7,522 nt of DNA. It comes from CAZSNT01 sp964607765. Its GTDB lineage: Bacteria > Verrucomicrobiota > Lentisphaeria > Oligosphaerales > JABHEG01. Position numbers and translations under genes: made by a program. Numbering within the stretch: position 1 is the first letter of the stretch; each line of letters starts with the position of its first letter. Below, piece by piece: positions 5,727 through 7,522 of this stretch. The DNA lies in NCBI GenBank assembly GCA_964607765.1, contig CAZSNT010000281.1:1-7522 (forward strand), in the 5' to 3' direction. The notes under the pieces were generated by a model. The model searched no databases and was not told where the DNA came from. It saw only the letters and a program-made list of their open reading frames with translations.

Positions 5727-7235
5727 TTACTCCCCGTCCCGTGGGATACGCCAGACAACGATGTCTGAATACAGTTTTTCGGTAGTCGCGAGGAGATAGT
5801 CGCCAAACACAACATAGCTGACGATGCCGTGGGCGCGTTTGCTTTTGACGAGCGCCTCGAGTTCGTCGGGCGACGGTACCAGATCGGTCCCAGGCTCATC
5901 TGCTGTGGAGAACCGGAACCTGACAAGACCAGACTCTGCATCGATGAAGTAGATGTTGCCGAACCCCACTTGGATTGCATCACCCCCTCTCGCATCAAGA
6001 GAATGGAAAGCCGCAATCATTCCCCCTATACTGGGAAACGAACGTGCCCATACGGGCGGCGTGTCGTGCAGGGGAGTGTGCTTGCCTGGAGGACATCCAC
6101 GATCACCAAGTGCCGGTAGCTGGAACCCGAAGAGAATCTCGGACTGGTTGCCTCTCGTCACCAGCATGTCGTCGACGACGGCAGAACAGACCGTTGGGGT
6201 GACCAGACCGCGGGGATGGAGAGAGTTGGGGACCCGGAAAGAGACTGCCGTAAGAGCAGCCCCATCCCAGCAGAGGGCTGTCGCAGATTTACTCCAACTC
6301 CGCGAAACCGGCGTCCATTTCCCTCGGCTCAGTGCAACCCGGCAGCCCTGCAGTAGGCGGGGGCGTACGGCAGCGTCTCTTGGGGTGGCGCTGAAGACAA
6401 CGGGTTTGCCCACATCCCCATGGGCGGAGATGTGTACGGCCCGGTCGCCGCAGACGGCAACCGCCCCTTCGCTCTCCTCCAAGACAACGGAATGAGAGAA
6501 TGTGGAGGCGCCGAATGTATCCAGCAGCACGCTCCCCTGCTCCTGGAATCCACCAGAGAAGAAGCGCAAGCGCCGACGAGTAGTCGGTTTGGCGTCATCA
6601 TCCCCTTGGTGTGTGAAATTCTCCGCCATCGCCCAGCCCTGTCCGCACTCAAACAGATCCCGTGGCCGCGGGTTCCCAGGCGACTCGTCGCTGTGGACAA
6701 GCCGCAAGCCCGTCGGTTCGGCAGTCAACTCATAGACTGATCGTCCGGAGTAGAGAAGGAACGGCGACAGTGTGACCTGGTTCGCCTGGAGGAGTAGAGC
6801 AGTGCTGTCCCGCGGTACCACCTCAGACTCGAGCTTTCCGTTGATGACAACGAAATGGTCCCTCTCCGTTCTTCCGCCTACTGGAACGGCCAGCACCAGC
6901 CCCTCCCCTCGATAGAGGGCGCTCCTGACTCCCTTCAGGCTGATACGCGTCAGAGGAGACATGACCCGTCCGACGGCATAGTCGGGCCTCGTCTCAATCT
7001 GTTGGTAGGCTTCGTCAACGGCCCGGATTGCGCGTTCGTGCACTGCGGACGCAACAGGCTTGAATTGGTCAAGCGCGGCCCCCAACTGCTCCAGCGGCAG
7101 ATTGAGCAGTTTCTCTGCCCCAGCGGGGAGGGCCTCGGGCGCTGCCTCCTCCTGCCCGTGGCACTGCACAAGAACGTCACAACAGCTCATCCATAAAACG
7201 GAGAGGAAGGCAAGGTGATAGAGACCGTGCCGCAT
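5727..7235 (-). CDS. Secreted hypothetical protein, possibly beta-propeller-like
   Basis: 502 residues from the ATG at 7235. I do not recognise a named family. The N-terminus has a signal peptide shape: short basic start MRHGLYH, hydrophobic core LAFLSVLWMSCCDVLV, then an acidic, Ala/Pro-rich mature start (QEEAAPEALPAG). Cleavage is perhaps after CHG; no clean lipobox is seen. A helical region follows (about 37-85), then mostly beta-type sequence with short hydrophobic strands and turns. NIYFIDAESGLVRFRF (427-442) resembles one blade of a PQQ/WD40-like propeller, and SYVVFGDYLLATTE (473-486) could be another strand pair. Several cysteines in the mature part fit an extracytoplasmic protein. 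ATG 7235 is preferred because GAGG lies 9 nt upstream; ATG 7250 and GTG 7259 are in frame but lack SD sites. Codons here, including TTA and AGA/AGG, are less G/C-ending than in the kinase and sensor genes, hinting at different origin or weak selection. It converges on the isomerase with 32 bp between stops. Confidence 0.72.
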   Translation of the reverse strand: MRHGLYHLAFLSVLWMSCCDVLVQCHGQEEAAPEALPAGAEKLLNLPLEQLGAALDQFKPVASAVHERAIRAVDEAYQQIETRPDYAVGRVMSPLTRISLKGVRSALYRGEGLVLAVPVGGRTERDHFVVINGKLESEVVPRDSTALLLQANQVTLSPFLLYSGRSVYELTAEPTGLRLVHSDESPGNPRPRDLFECGQGWAMAENFTHQGDDDAKPTTRRRLRFFSGGFQEQGSVLLDTFGASTFSHSVVLEESEGAVAVCGDRAVHISAHGDVGKPVVFSATPRDAAVRPRLLQGCRVALSRGKWTPVSRSWSKSATALCWDGAALTAVSFRVPNSLHPRGLVTPTVCSAVVDDMLVTRGNQSEILFGFQLPALGDRGCPPGKHTPLHDTPPVWARSFPSIGGMIAAFHSLDARGGDAIQVGFGNIYFIDAESGLVRFRFSTADEPGTDLVPSPDELEALVKSKRAHGIVSYVVFGDYLLATTEKLYSDIVVWRIPRDGE

Positions 7236-7290
7236 ATTCCCTAACCTCATCACTGACACTCAGTCCACGTGCCGCGGGGATCCTCTTCTC

Positions 7291-7300
7291 TTGAGCTCAA
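7291..7300. promoter_or_regulatory. 10-bp perfect palindrome upstream of the secreted-protein gene
   Basis: TTGAGCTCAA is a perfect palindrome 55 bp before the preferred ATG of the minus-strand gene, a usual operator position. It does not extend further and no matching copy was noticed elsewhere in the window. Chance is plausible. Confidence 0.2.
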
Positions 7301-7392
7301 CGTACCATTCTGTGGTCAGACTACCAACCGTGTCGTCTTCTGCTCTGCTCGCAGCCTGGCGCCCAAGCACGATACAACTCACGGCAGGACAT

Positions 7393-7436
7393 CCGGGTCA
7401 GGAGACCCGGGCTACGGGGGCGTCCGCGGTCCCCGT
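7393..7436. repeat. Two adjacent GC-rich stem-loops
   Basis: CCGGGTC (7393-7399) and GACCCGG (7404-7410) form a perfect 7-bp stem with loop AGGA. Only 3 bp later, ACGGGG (7414-7419) pairs with CCCCGT (7431-7436) around an 11-nt loop that contains the palindrome CCGCGG. The arrangement resembles dispersed REP-like intergenic repeats, but a second copy is not present in this window. Confidence 0.5.
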
Positions 7437-7452
7437 GCAGTTTCCCGCACGC

Positions 7453-7522
7453 AACTGAGGCATTGCCACGTAACGCCTCAGTTACGTGAGGCAGTATGCC
7501 GCTACCTGGCAGCGGACCTCAC
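7453..7522. repeat. Nested, mutually exclusive inverted repeats at the window edge
   Basis: AACTGAGGC (7453-7461) is a perfect inverted match of GCCTCAGTT (7475-7483). CACGTAAC (7467-7474) is a perfect inverted match of GTTACGTG (7481-7488). GCCTCA (7475-7480) can also pair with TGAGGC (7487-7492). GTGAGG (7486-7491) pairs with CCTCAC (7517-7522) around an inner CCGCT/AGCGG stem (7499-7503 and 7511-7515). The arms share bases, so only some stems can form at once. The outer stem may continue past the window. Nature unknown: mobile-element end, recombination site or RNA switch. Confidence 0.5.

Larger units (their letters stand above)
7236..7522. other. Non-coding right end of the window
   Basis: No open frame with a start, SD site and coding-like codons was found in these 287 bp. 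The part next to the secreted-protein gene should hold its promoter; only a poor match is visible on the minus strand (TTGGTA, 17 bp, TACGTT at about 7302-7330). The distal 130 bp hold clustered inverted repeats. Confidence 0.5.

Noticed and set aside
7467..7488. Integron attC-like site in the right-hand inverted repeats
   Set aside because: GTTACGT and ACGTAAC do not fit the attC core GTTRRRY/RYYYAAC because a C or G falls at required positions, and no integrase is visible.
7393..7522. CRISPR array
   Set aside because: The repeats are inverted and of different sequence, with no evenly spaced identical direct repeats and no cas genes.

Overview
The window is GC-rich bacterial DNA with strongly G/C-ending codons in its main genes, GTG starts and Shine-Dalgarno (SD) sites. 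The kinase resembles the human XYLB type of xylulokinase more than E. coli XylB. With the large hybrid histidine kinase and short GC-rich repeats, this suggests a Planctomycetota, Verrucomicrobiota or Hydrogenedentota-like bacterium. That placement is an inference; no rRNA or other marker gene is present.

Layout: positions 1-147 are a leader with five GGGCAY-like hexamers. A two-gene unit follows on the plus strand: an FGGY sugar kinase (148-1701) and, 6 nt later, a membrane hybrid histidine kinase (1708-4617) with a periplasmic Cache-like sensor, HisKA, HATPase and two receiver domains. Next is about 590 bp (4618-5211) with stem-loops, a probable small minus-strand gene (4639-4935) with a very good SD site, and a 22-bp inverted repeat between divergent starts. 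A divergent RpiB/LacA-family isomerase follows on the plus strand (5212-5694). It converges, across 32 bp holding a small hairpin, on a minus-strand gene for a secreted protein of unknown function (5727-7235). The last 130 bp carry a dense cluster of mutually exclusive inverted repeats.

How the genes may work together: the kinase phosphorylates a ketose, probably D-xylulose or a relative, and the RpiB-like protein could interconvert a sugar phosphate. The kinase gene is almost certainly co-transcribed with the sensor, which suggests sensing of an extracellular small molecule tied to sugar use. No DNA-binding regulator, HPt protein or transporter lies in the window, so ligand, phosphorelay partners and target genes are unknown. 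The isomerase lacks several residues known from E. coli RpiB, so its substrate may not be ribose 5-phosphate.

The strongest points for follow-up are the altered active site of the RpiB-like protein, the kinase/sensor gene pair, the small minus-strand gene, and the inverted-repeat cluster at the right edge. I do not see a clearly new defence, mobile or RNA-guided system here.
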